A DNA stretch of 64,000 bases from Microbacterium sp. Se63.02b (lineage in GTDB: Bacteria; Actinomycetota; Actinomycetes; Actinomycetales; Microbacteriaceae), in assembly GCF_014171575.1 (NCBI RefSeq), contig NZ_CP050453.1, positions 2,294,001 to 2,358,000 on the forward strand. Direction: 5' to 3'. Of this stretch, positions 55,938 to 64,000 are shown piece after piece; the first letter of the stretch is position 1, and each line of letters begins with the position of its first letter. The position numbers were made by a program, and so were the translations under genes. Below the pieces are notes generated by a model, which saw only the letters and a program-made list of their open reading frames with translations, was not told the origin of the DNA and did not search any database.

Positions 55938-56354
55938 TCATTCACTCTCTGTCTGAGTCTCGGTCGTGGGCTCGGCGGGGCGTCGTGCGTCCAATCGGGC
56001 CCCTCCGATGGTCGCATACGCCCACATCCCGCCGAAAATCAACACGACGAGCAGGATCGCCGGGACGAAGAACGCCGACAGGGCGACGATCGCCTGCACG
56101 ACCCACCCCGCAGTGAGCGCCCAGGGCTTGGTGATCATCCCCGCGATCGCGATGCACGCGAGAGCGAGCACCGCTCCCCCGACGATGCCCCACCACTGTT
56201 CGATGCCGGCGGGAAGCTGACGCAGGCCGAAGATCGTGAGCCCGACGAGGAACACCACGATCGCCTCGAAACCGAGCACGATGGGGGCGAGCTTCTGCAC
56301 GAGGGTGCGCGGCGGCCGAGGAGCGCGCGCCGGTCGCGCGGCATCCGCGCTCAT
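55938..56354 (-). CDS. DUF4233 family membrane protein
   Basis: A 138-aa membrane protein with a basic, Ala/Pro-rich N-terminal tail and four hydrophobic segments (VLGFEAIVVFLVGLTIFG, then VLALACIAIAGM, and two more). DUF4233 proteins almost always sit between folC and ndk in actinobacteria; function unknown. ATG overlaps the folC stop by 4 nt. Confidence 0.85.
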   Translation of the reverse strand: MSADAARPARAPRPPRTLVQKLAPIVLGFEAIVVFLVGLTIFGLRQLPAGIEQWWGIVGGAVLALACIAIAGMITKPWALTAGWVVQAIVALSAFFVPAILLVVLIFGGMWAYATIGGARLDARRPAEPTTETQTESE

Positions 56355-57703
56355 GCGCGCCACCCCGACTTCCAGTCCTCGTCCTCGGCGAGCACGATCG
56401 CCTCGCCCGCGAGCACGACCGAGCCGGCGATCACGACGGCGCGGCGATCGGACGAGGCCGCCCACTCGCGCGCCGCATCAGCCGCGTCGGCCAGGGAGTG
56501 GTGCACGGTCGCCCGCTGACCGCTCTGCTCCACGAGGTCGGCGATCGCATCGGCGTCGCTCGCCCTGTCGGAGTCCGGAGCCGTCGCGAAGACGTGCGCG
56601 ACCGCGGGAACGAGACGCTCCACGATGCCCGCGGCGTCTTTGTCGGCCAGCACGCCGAGCACCAGGCCCCACTCGTCGAAGTCGAAGCTGTCGTCCAGGG
56701 CCTGCGCGAGAGCGGCGGCTCCGTGCGGGTTGTGGGCGGCGTCGACGACCACGGTCGGCGCGATGCCGAGCAGCTGCAGTCGTCCCGGCGAGGTGGTGCC
56801 CTGCAGACCGTCGGAGATGATGTCCCCGGCGATGGCCTGCGATGCGCCGCCGATGAGCGACTCCACAGCTGCCACGGCGAGAGCGGCGTTGTGGCCCTGG
56901 TGCGCACCGTACAGCGGCAGGTACTCCTCGGCGTATTCGCCCGCGAGCCCGCGGATCGTGAGCAGCTGCCCGCCCACGGCGAGCTTCTGCTCGGTGAGCC
57001 CGAACTCCTCACCCTCGAACGAGATGGTCGCATGGTGCTCCGCCGCGACCCGACGGAGCACCGCGGCGGCCTCCGGAGGCTGCTGCGCCGAGACGACGGC
57101 CGCACCCTCCTTGATGATGCCCGCCTTGACCTGCGCGATCTCCTCGATGGTGTCGCCGAGTCGATCCGCGTGATCGATGTCGATCGGTGCGAAGACGGCG
57201 ACGTCGCCGTCGGCTGTGTTCGTGGAGTCCCATTCCCCGCCCATGCCGACTTCGAGCACCAGCACATCGACGGGGGCATCCGCCACGGCGACGAACGCCA
57301 GCACCGTCAGCAGCTCGAAGAACGTCAGGGGCGCGTCGCCCGCGGCCTCGAACTCGGCGTCGACGATGTCGACGAACGGCTCGATCTCGTCCCAGGCATC
57401 GGCGATCGCCTCGTCGGCGATGGGCTCGCCGTCGATCATGATCCGCTCCGTGAAACGCTCGAGGTGCGGGCTGGTGAACAGTCCGGTGCGCAGGCCGTGC
57501 GCACGCAGGAGGCTCTCGATCATCCGCGCCGTCGACGTCTTGCCGTTCGTGCCTGTGATGTGCACGACGCGGTACGTGCGCTGCGGATCGTCGAGGAACG
57601 CGAGGATGCGCGCCGTGCGCTCCTTGCGCGGCTGTACCCACCGCTCCCCCGCTCGGCTCAGCAGCGCCTCGTACACGGCATCTGCGCGATCCCTGTCGCT
57701 CAT
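56351..57703 (-). CDS. folC: Folylpolyglutamate synthase / dihydrofolate synthase
   Basis: Adds glutamate to dihydropteroate or folates. The 450-aa Mur-ligase-type product shows the ATP loop [40 protein letters not shown] and [11 protein letters not shown]. Uninterrupted. Both ends are coupled: its ATG overlaps the ileS stop and its stop overlaps the DUF4233 start, each by ATGA. Confidence 0.95.
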   Translation of the reverse strand: MSDRDRADAVYEALLSRAGERWVQPRKERTARILAFLDDPQRTYRVVHITGTNGKTSTARMIESLLRAHGLRTGLFTSPHLERFTERIMIDGEPIADEAIADAWDEIEPFVDIVDAEFEAAGDAPLTFFELLTVLAFVAVADAPVDVLVLEVGMGGEWDSTNTADGDVAVFAPIDIDHADRLGDTIEEIAQVKAGIIKEGAAVVSAQQPPEAAAVLRRVAAEHHATISFEGEEFGLTEQKLAVGGQLLTIRGLAGEYAEEYLPLYGAHQGHNAALAVAAVESLIGGASQAIAGDIISDGLQGTTSPGRLQLLGIAPTVVVDAAHNPHGAAALAQALDDSFDFDEWGLVLGVLADKDAAGIVERLVPAVAHVFATAPDSDRASDADAIADLVEQSGQRATVHHSLADAADAAREWAASSDRRAVVIAGSVVLAGEAIVLAEDEDWKSGWRA

Positions 57704-60700
57704 GCTCCGACCTTTCCGCTCACGACCGCTGTCGCATCGATCGTCACGATCACCGGTGCCTTCGTCGACCCCAGCGCCCGCGCTCCCGAACGGAAGACGC
57801 CGTCGTCGGGGCTCGTGACCTCGTCGACCAGGGCCTCGATGTCGTCGGTCGGCTGCACGGCGAAGGCGACCGCGAGCGTCTCCGCGGCGATCAGCTCGGC
57901 ATGAGCCTCCAGCGCGGCGGCATCATCCGGCGCGGCGTTGAGCGCCAGGACGATGCGATCGCTCACGTCGAGTCCGGCATTCTTGCGCGCCTCCTGGACG
58001 ACACGGATCGCATCGCGGGCGAGGCCTTCCGCCTCGAGCTGCGGCGTCGTCTGCGTGTCGAGCAGCACGAAGCCGCCGGACGGCACGATCGCGAGCGCCT
58101 CTCCCTCCGGACGCCCTGTGGTCTCGAGCGCGAGCTCGTACTCGGAGGGCTCCAGCGTGATCCCGCCCGCGGTGACGACCCCGCCCTCCTCGGACCAGTC
58201 CCCCGCCTTGGCGGCCTTGATCACGGTCTGCACGTTCTTGCCGAGGCGCGGACCGGCCGCGCGCGCATTGACGCTCAACCGGTGCGTGATGCCGTACTCG
58301 CCCGCAGTCGTCTCCTGCAAGGGCACGAGTTCGACCGACTTGACGTTCAGCTCCTCCCGAAGGATGTCCTCGAACTGGCCCAGCGAGCCGGCCAGGGGGG
58401 ACACGACCGTGAGCCTCGCCAGCGGCAGTCGCACGCGCAGCTTCTCCTTCTTGCGCAGCGCATTGCCGACGCTCGACAGCTCGCGCACGGCATCCATCGC
58501 GTCGCGGATGTCGTCAGCCGCAGGGAACTGCCTGTCATCCGGCCAGTCGGTCAGGTGCACGCTGCGCCCGCCCGTGAGTCCCTGCCACACGCGCTCGCTG
58601 ACCAGCGGCACAAGGGGCGCCGCGACGCGGGTGAGCGTCTCGAGCACGGTGTAGAGGGTGTCGAAGGCTTCGCGGCTCTTCGGGTCGTCCGTCACGCCGA
58701 CCCAGAAACGGTCACGCGAACGACGGATGTACCAGTTCGTGAGCACTTCGGCGAAGTCACGCAGGCGGGCTGACGCGGTGGTCGAGTCGAGGCCTTCCAG
58801 ATCGGCGCGCACCTCGCGCACGAGATCTCCGAGCCGGGCCAGGATGTAGCGGTCGAGCACGTCGGTGGAGTCCGTGCGCCATTCGGCCTCGTATCCGTCG
58901 GCACCGGACGCGTTCGCATATGTCGCGAAGAAGTACCACGAGTTCCACAGCGGCAGCAGGAACTCGCGGACACCCGAGCGGATGCCCTCCTCCGTCACGG
59001 CGAGGTTGCCGCCGCGCAGCACGGAGCTCGACATCAGGAACCAGCGCATGGCGTCGGACCCGTCGCGGTCGAGCACCTCCGACACATCGGGGTAGTTGCG
59101 CAGCGACTTCGACATCTTGTAGCCGTCGCTGCCCAGCACGATGCCGTGGCAGCTGACACCGGTGAACGCCGGGCGGTCGAACAGCGCGGTCGACAGCACG
59201 TGCATGACGTAGAACCAGCCGCGGGTCTGACCGATGTACTCGACGATGAAGTCCGCCGGCGCGTGCGAGTCGAACCACTCCTGGTTCTCGAACGGATAGT
59301 GCACCTGCGCATACGGCATCGATCCGGAGTCGAACCACACGTCGAAGACGTCCTCGATCCGGCGCATCGTGCTCCTGCCGGTGGGGTCGTCCGGGTTCGG
59401 CCGCGTCAGGTCGTCGATGTACGGGCGGTGCAGATCGATCTCGCCCTCGGGGTTGCGCGGCAGCGTGCCGAAGTCGCGCTCCAGGTCTTCGAGCGAACCG
59501 TAGGCGTCGACGCGCGGGTACTCCGGGTCGTCGCTCTTCCAGATCGGGATGGGTGAGCCCCAGTAGCGGTTGCGGCTGATCGACCAGTCGCGCGCGCCCT
59601 CGAGCCACTTGCCGAACTGGCCATGCTTGACGTTCTCTGGCACCCAGGTGATCTGCTCGTTGTTCGCGAGCATGTCGTCCTTGATGTCGGTCACGCGGAT
59701 GAACCAGCTCGACACGGCCTTGTAGATCAGGGGGTTCCGGCAGCGCCAGCAGTGCGGGTACGAGTGCTCGTAGCTCTGCAGCCGGATCAGGCGGCCGTTC
59801 TCGCGGATGAGGCGGACCAGCGGGGTGTTCGCCTCCATCCACAGCTGTCCAGCGACATCGGTCACGTTCGGGAGGAACTTCCCGCCGTCGTCGAGAGAGA
59901 GGATCGTGGGGATGCCGGCAGCGCCCGCGACCCGCTGGTCGTCTTCACCGTAGGCCGGGGCCTGGTGGACGATGCCGGTGCCGTCGCTGACCGTGACGTA
60001 GTCGTCCACGAGGATGCGCCAGGCATTCTCGGTGCCGTACGTCTCGGTGTCGGCGTAGTAGTCGAACAGGCGGTCGTAGGTGACGTCCTGCAGCTCCGAC
60101 CCGCGGACGGTCGCGTCGACCGCAGCGAGGGCGTCATCCGTGCTCTCGTAGCCGAGGTCCTTGGCGTAGCCGCCCAGCAGTTCCTTCGCGAGCAGGTAGC
60201 GGTGCGCGGACGACTCGATAGCGGCATCCGTGGTTCCGGCAGCTTGGTGCACATCGGCGGCACCGGCCGGACCGGCGGGGACGACGACGTATTCGATGTC
60301 GGGCCCCACGGCGAGCGCCAGGTTGGTCGGGAGTGTCCACGGCGTGGTCGTCCAGGCGAGGGCACGGACGCCGGTGAGGCCGAGAGCCTCCGCCTTGGCG
60401 CCGGTCAGCGGGAACGTGACCGTGACGGAGGGGTCCTGACGCATCTGGTAGACGTCGTCGTCCATGCGCAGCTCGTGCGCGGACAGGGGGGTCTCGTCGC
60501 GCCAGCAATACGGGAGGACGCGGTAGCCCTCGTACGCGAGGCCTTTGTCGTAGAGGGTCTTGAACGCCCAGAGCACACTCTCCATGTACCCCAGGTCGAG
60601 GGTCTTGTACCCGCGGTCGAAGTCGACCCAGCGCGCCTGACGGGTGACGTAGTCCTGCCACTCGTGCGTGTACGCCAGCACCGAGCTCTTGGCCTTGGCG

Positions 60701-61092
60701 TTGAACACGTCGATGCCCATGTCCTCGATCTCGGCCTTCTCGGTGATCCCGAGCTGCTTCATCGCCTCGAGCTCGGCGGGCAGGCCGTGCGTGTCCCACC
60801 CGAACACACGGTCGACCTTGTGTCCGGTCATCGTCTGGAAGCGGGGGAACACGTCCTTCGCGTAGCCGGTGAGGAGGTGGCCGTAGTGCGGCAGACCGTT
60901 CGCGAACGGAGGGCCGTCGTAGAACACCCACTCGGGTGCGCCCTCGCGCTGAGCGATGGAGGCGCGGAACGTGTCGTCCTCCTCCCAGAAGGCGAGCACC
61001 TCCTCCTCGATCTGCGGGAAGCGAGGACTCGGGGCGACGGGGCTGGTCGAGGCGTCGGCGGCGGGGCCGAAGGAGGAACGGGGGTAGGTCAT
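57700..61092 (-). CDS. ileS: Isoleucyl-tRNA synthetase (type 2)
   Basis: Charges tRNA-Ile. The 1130-aa product has the HIGH motif as HYGH in [15 protein letters not shown], the KMSKS motif as KMSKSLRN, the editing domain, and the long C-terminal region of the eukaryote-like type 2 enzymes, a group known to be less sensitive to mupirocin. Uninterrupted. ATG at 61092 is the only in-frame start before family similarity begins. A 209-nt T-box leader precedes it, so expression should rise when tRNA-Ile is uncharged. The downstream genes folC, DUF4233 and ndk are coupled to it and would share this control. Confidence 0.96.
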   Translation of the reverse strand: MTYPRSSFGPAADASTSPVAPSPRFPQIEEEVLAFWEEDDTFRASIAQREGAPEWVFYDGPPFANGLPHYGHLLTGYAKDVFPRFQTMTGHKVDRVFGWDTHGLPAELEAMKQLGITEKAEIEDMGIDVFNAKAKSSVLAYTHEWQDYVTRQARWVDFDRGYKTLDLGYMESVLWAFKTLYDKGLAYEGYRVLPYCWRDETPLSAHELRMDDDVYQMRQDPSVTVTFPLTGAKAEALGLTGVRALAWTTTPWTLPTNLALAVGPDIEYVVVPAGPAGAADVHQAAGTTDAAIESSAHRYLLAKELLGGYAKDLGYESTDDALAAVDATVRGSELQDVTYDRLFDYYADTETYGTENAWRILVDDYVTVSDGTGIVHQAPAYGEDDQRVAGAAGIPTILSLDDGGKFLPNVTDVAGQLWMEANTPLVRLIRENGRLIRLQSYEHSYPHCWRCRNPLIYKAVSSWFIRVTDIKDDMLANNEQITWVPENVKHGQFGKWLEGARDWSISRNRYWGSPIPIWKSDDPEYPRVDAYGSLEDLERDFGTLPRNPEGEIDLHRPYIDDLTRPNPDDPTGRSTMRRIEDVFDVWFDSGSMPYAQVHYPFENQEWFDSHAPADFIVEYIGQTRGWFYVMHVLSTALFDRPAFTGVSCHGIVLGSDGYKMSKSLRNYPDVSEVLDRDGSDAMRWFLMSSSVLRGGNLAVTEEGIRSGVREFLLPLWNSWYFFATYANASGADGYEAEWRTDSTDVLDRYILARLGDLVREVRADLEGLDSTTASARLRDFAEVLTNWYIRRSRDRFWVGVTDDPKSREAFDTLYTVLETLTRVAAPLVPLVSERVWQGLTGGRSVHLTDWPDDRQFPAADDIRDAMDAVRELSSVGNALRKKEKLRVRLPLARLTVVSPLAGSLGQFEDILREELNVKSVELVPLQETTAGEYGITHRLSVNARAAGPRLGKNVQTVIKAAKAGDWSEEGGVVTAGGITLEPSEYELALETTGRPEGEALAIVPSGGFVLLDTQTTPQLEAEGLARDAIRVVQEARKNAGLDVSDRIVLALNAAPDDAAALEAHAELIAAETLAVAFAVQPTDDIEALVDEVTSPDDGVFRSGARALGSTKAPVIVTIDATAVVSGKVGA

Positions 61093-61301
61093 CGTGTCTC
61101 GCAGTGGTCGTCGTGGCGGATGCTCCTGCGAGGACGACCCTCGCGGACCGCGGTACCACCTCGCGTGCGCTGCTTCCCCCGGAGGGTCGGTTCGCGCCAC
61201 TCTCACTGCGGCTGTGACGGGCCTGCCCCGCTCGGTTCTACTGGGCCCGTCGCCGAGCTGTTCTTCCGAGAGCTCCCCGGTGATGCCGGATCGATGCTCG
61301 T
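61093..61301 (-). promoter_or_regulatory. T-box riboswitch leader of ileS (translational type)
   Basis: The 14-nt T-box core AGGTGGTACCGCGG is at 61148-61161, the antisequestrator side that meets the tRNA 3' end. Upstream in the transcript are a Stem I region with an ATC isoleucine specifier in GGCATCACCGGGG and a GGAAGAAC segment, then a Stem II segment AGTAGAACCGAGCG as in known T-boxes. After the core, GCGAGG/CCTCGC forms a short hairpin beside AGGAG. There is no terminator with a U run, so control of ribosome access is likely. AGGAG is about 30 nt from the ATG, farther than usual. Confidence 0.88.
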
Positions 61302-61307
61302 GCCTCC

Positions 61308-61313
61308 ATTGTA
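61308..61313 (-). promoter_or_regulatory. -10 element (TACAAT) of the ileS T-box transcript
   Basis: TACAAT, 5 of 6 of the consensus. The start near 61301 places the whole T-box in the transcript. No good -35. Confidence 0.55.
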
Positions 61314-61402
61314 CGCAGGTGCGCACGCCCGCTCTCCCCCACTCCCGAATCTGCGACCTCACGCGCAGGCAGGCGCACGGCTCGGGCGTCGGGGGCAGGG
61401 CT

Positions 61403-61408
61403 TAGCCT
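61403..61408 (+). promoter_or_regulatory. -10 element (TAGCCT), leaderless promoter of the pentapeptide-like gene
   Basis: Ends 6 nt before the ATG at 61415. Confidence 0.45.
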
Positions 61409-61414
61409 CGTGGA

Positions 61415-62065
61415 ATGCCCCGCACTGCCGACTCCCCCGCCGCGCCCCGTGTCTCCGCTCCCGACCTGCCGCCCGTGCTGGAGTCCGCAGCCCCGGGCCG
61501 CCGCGCGGACGTGATCGCCGCTCGGCTCGATCTCTCCGGCACGGTCGATCTCGCATACTCGACACTCGAGCAGTGCGTCGTGAGCGCGGACGCGGACGCG
61601 GTCGACCTCACGGGTGCGACGGTGGTCGACGTCGACCTGCCAGGTGTGCGCATCGCCTCGCTCCGCCTGCGGGATGCCGGCGTCCGACGAGTGCGGATCA
61701 GCGGCGGCCGGATCGGCACCCTCGACCTCAGCACCGCGAGCATCGCAGAACTCGAGCTGCGCGACGTGCGGATCGACTACCTGAACCTCGGTGCCGCGAA
61801 GGTGACCGACCTCGATGTCTGCGGCTGCGCCATCCGCACGATCGACATGCCGCAGGCCGAGCTCACCCGTGTGCGGTTCGACTCCACGTCGAGCGACGAG
61901 GTCGACACCCGCGGCATGCGGGCGAAGGACCTGGACCTGCGCGGCCTCGACGCCCTGGCCTATCTCGACGCCAACAGCCTCCGCGGTGCCACTCTCACCT
62001 CGTTCCAGGTGCAGCAGCTGGCGCCGATCCTCGCGGCCGGAATCGGCATCCAGGTCAAGGACTGA
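61415..62065 (+). CDS. Pentapeptide-repeat-like beta-helix protein
   Basis: A 216-aa protein whose middle is built of short steps such as [29 protein letters not shown] and LDLRGLD, with hydrophobic residues every five positions, as in right-handed beta-helix pentapeptide proteins. About 35 Pro/Ala-rich residues come first. Function unknown; some relatives protect DNA gyrase from fluoroquinolones by mimicking DNA, but this cannot be assumed here. It converges on, and overlaps by 11 nt, the ABC ATPase gene. Confidence 0.75.
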   Translation: MPRTADSPAAPRVSAPDLPPVLESAAPGRRADVIAARLDLSGTVDLAYSTLEQCVVSADADAVDLTGATVVDVDLPGVRIASLRLRDAGVRRVRISGGRIGTLDLSTASIAELELRDVRIDYLNLGAAKVTDLDVCGCAIRTIDMPQAELTRVRFDSTSSDEVDTRGMRAKDLDLRGLDALAYLDANSLRGATLTSFQVQQLAPILAAGIGIQVKD

Positions 62066-63560
62066 CGGGACCGCTCGCCGCAAGCAACTCCCTCGTGAAG
62101 GGATGCTGCGGAGCGGCGAACACCTCCGCCGTGACGCCCTGCTCGACGACCCGGCCGTCCTGCATCACGAGCACGTCGTCGGCGACGGCACCGACCACGT
62201 CGAGGTCGTGCGACACGAGGATCATCGTGAGCCGGCGCTCCTCCTGCAGCCGGGCGAGCAGCCGGAGCACGCGCTCGCGCACCGAGGGATCGAGCGCGGA
62301 CACGGGTTCGTCGAGCACCAGCACCTCGGGGTCGGCAGCGAGTGCCCGGGCGATCGCGGCCCGCTGTCGCTGTCCCCGGAGAGCGCAGCCGGACGCCTGT
62401 CAGCGAGTTCCGGCCCGAGACCGACCTCGGCCAGGAGTTCCGCCACGCGCGCCCGCCGCTGTGCGCGGGGCACTCCTCCGGCTTCGAGCGCTTCGCGCAG
62501 CGAACGGCCGATGGTCCATCGGGGGTCGAATGCGCCGAGCGGGTTCTGGTGCACGAGCTGCACCCGCCGCTGCCGCACCCAGTTCAGGGTCCCGCTGTCC
62601 GGTGCGTCCACGCCCACGACCATGCGGGCGAGTGTGGTCTTGCCCGAGCCCGACTCTCCCACGATGCCCAGCGTCCGACCGTCTGCCACGGTGAAGGAGG
62701 CGTCGACGACGGCGGGAACCGCGTCGAAGCTGCGCGAGACGCCGGTGGCCACCAGCACCGGCTCCGAACTCGCCGGGGTCGTGGAGCGGGGTTCGTGGAT
62801 GGTCGCCGCGATGAGCTGTTTCGTGTACTCGTGCCGAGGATCGTGCAGGACCTCGCCCACGGGGCCCGACTCCACGACGACCCCGCCGCGCATCACCAGC
62901 ACGCGGTCGGCGACCCTGCGGACGGCAGCGAAGTCGTGACTGATGAAGACGAGGGCGGTTCCCGCATCCGTGATCTCCCGCAGCAGGCCGAGGATCCGGG
63001 CCTGCACGGTGGCGTCGAGGGCGGTCGTCGGCTCGTCGGCCACGAGTACCGCCGGGTCGCCGGCGAGCGCGGAGGCGATGAGCGCCCGCTGCCGCAGACC
63101 GCCGGAGAGCTGATGGGGATGCTGTCGCGCCCGGCGCGCAGGTTCCGGCATCCACACCCTGCCGAGGAGGTCCTGCACGCGCGCCGCCCTGGTCGCACGA
63201 CCTCGGGCGATGCCGTGCAGCAGCAGCGGCTCGGCGACTTCGGCTCCGATCCGACGCAATGGATCGAGGGACACGAGGGCGTCCTGCGAGACGAGCGCGA
63301 TGCCCGCTCCGCGGAGACGTCGCCACGCGCGCTCCGAGCGACGTCGCGTCCGTCCCGCCGATGGCCAGCCGGTCGACCGTGATGGCAGCGTTCGCGGGCG
63401 TGAGGCCGAGCAACGCTCTGGCCGTGAGCGACTTGCCCGCCCCGGACTCGCCGACGATCGCGACGCACTCTCCAGGGTCGACGACGAAGGACACGCCGTC
63501 GACCACCGGTGTCCCCTCGAAGGCGATCCGGAGTCCCCGCACCTCGAGCGCCGCGGTCAC
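62055..63560 (-). CDS. Fused double ATP-binding protein of a third peptide-type ABC transporter, frameshifted
   Basis: Double ATPase of about 502 aa after repair. Domain 1: Walker A GESGAGKS, signature LSGGLRQR, Walker [10 protein letters not shown]. Domain 2: Walker A GESGSGKT, signature broken by a -1 shift near 62381 at ALSG/GQRQR, Walker [11 protein letters not shown] further disturbance near 63325 within a CGCGCG stretch behaves as two lost bases or one extra. GTG at 63560 overlaps the permease stop as GTGA. Each domain is shorter than in the other two fused ATPases here, lacking the cysteine extension. Confidence 0.84.
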
Positions 63561-64000
63561 GTCGTGCTCCCGTCTGCGCGTGCCCGGAGGATCCGTCCGA
63601 CGACCGTCGCAGACACGACGGTGAGGGTGATCGCGATGCCGGGGAACACCGAGATCCACCACGCCTGCCCGAGCACGTTGCGTCCGCCGGCGAGCATGAG
63701 TCCCCATTCCGGCGTCGGCTCTGACGGCCCGAGTCCGAGGAAGCTGAGTCCCGCCGCCGCGAGGATGCTCGATCCGATGCCGATCGTCGCGAGCACGCTC
63801 AGCGCGCCGAGGACACCGGGCACCACATGCCGTGTGAACGCGCGCACGCGAGGGACACCGAGTATCCGCGCGGCCTCGACGTGTTCCGCGACCCGGAGCG
63901 TCTGCGTCTGCACTCGCGAGTCGGATGTACACGGGGACGGCGGCGAGCGTCACCGCGATGGCGATGTTCACCGGCCCCGGCCCCAGCACCGCGACCACCA
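63557..64000 (-). CDS. ABC transporter permease (DppC-like), 5' end beyond the window
   Basis: C-terminal part of a peptide-type permease: EAA loop (EHVEAARILGVPR), then VLATIGIGSSILAAAGLSFLGLG and a closing helix. One disturbance near 63915 (CGACTCGCGAGTG) joins PVYIRLA to RVQTQTLRV and behaves as two lost bases or one extra. The start and any further permease or binding-protein genes lie outside the window. It is coupled to the fused ATPase by a 4-nt overlap. Confidence 0.8.

Overview
The window is strongly GC-rich and encodes a gene set and gene order typical of high-GC Gram-positive bacteria. Examples are rne | rplU-rpmA-obgE-proB-proA-...-nadD-...-rsfS, ileS-folC-DUF4233-ndk, comEA-comEC-holA facing rpsT, and hemW near lepA. 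Together with many GTG and TTG starts, ATGA start/stop overlaps and a translational T-box in front of ileS, this points to an actinobacterium, most likely Microbacteriaceae (Microbacterium-like). The genus is inference. The window is chromosomal core plus metabolic accessory genes; I see no phage, IS element, plasmid or CRISPR array.

Layout. 1-4.9 kb: a truncated carboxylesterase, hemW with a DUF1990 gene, and lepA. 5.0-10.9 kb: a peptide ABC operon (two permeases, a fused double ATPase, a lipoprotein binding protein preceded by a tiny overlapping leader ORF). 10.9-14.3 kb: an alpha/beta hydrolase and an MFS transporter coupled to a GH1 beta-glucosidase. 14.4-22.9 kb: rpsT, holA, comEC, comEA, leuS and a pabB-like gene. 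22.9-31 kb: DedA, App1-type phosphatase, a conserved protein of unknown function, a secreted GH3 enzyme, a nucleotide-sugar-epimerase-like protein, two coupled membrane proteins, DUF2804 and a flavoprotein. 31.1-33.9 kb: tRNA-Ala(GGC), a small protein, a cupin, and a DUF6153-DUF305-CueP set that looks like a copper/metal cell-envelope module. 33.9-44 kb: a compact peptide-like-compound locus (tandem-Lrp regulator, S33 hydrolase, M24 protein with altered metal site, two permeases, binding protein, M19 dipeptidase variant) with a divergent fused ATPase and an AT-rich inverted repeat between. 44-57.7 kb: SDR, rsfS, nadD, proA, proB, obgE, rpmA, rplU, DUF4031, rne, VKOR, ndk, DUF4233 and folC. 57.7-61.4 kb: ileS with its T-box leader. 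61.4-64 kb: a pentapeptide-like protein and the end of a third peptide-type ABC operon that runs off the window.

Two window-wide patterns matter for any reader. First, about fifteen genes, including indispensable leuS and obgE, change reading frame one to three times, nearly always by loss of one base at a G or C run. This is best read as sequence/assembly error, so these genes are listed as single CDSs spanning the shifts. Second, at least fourteen start codons lie exactly 6-7 nt behind a TANNNT hexamer (usually TAGGCT), the signature of leaderless transcription. These elements are listed individually because they also decide start sites.

The most interesting candidates for an undescribed system are the 34.3-44.0 kb locus, because two of its 'peptidases' have substituted metal ligands, and the ten-codon leader ORF whose stop codon overlaps the start of the first binding-protein gene.
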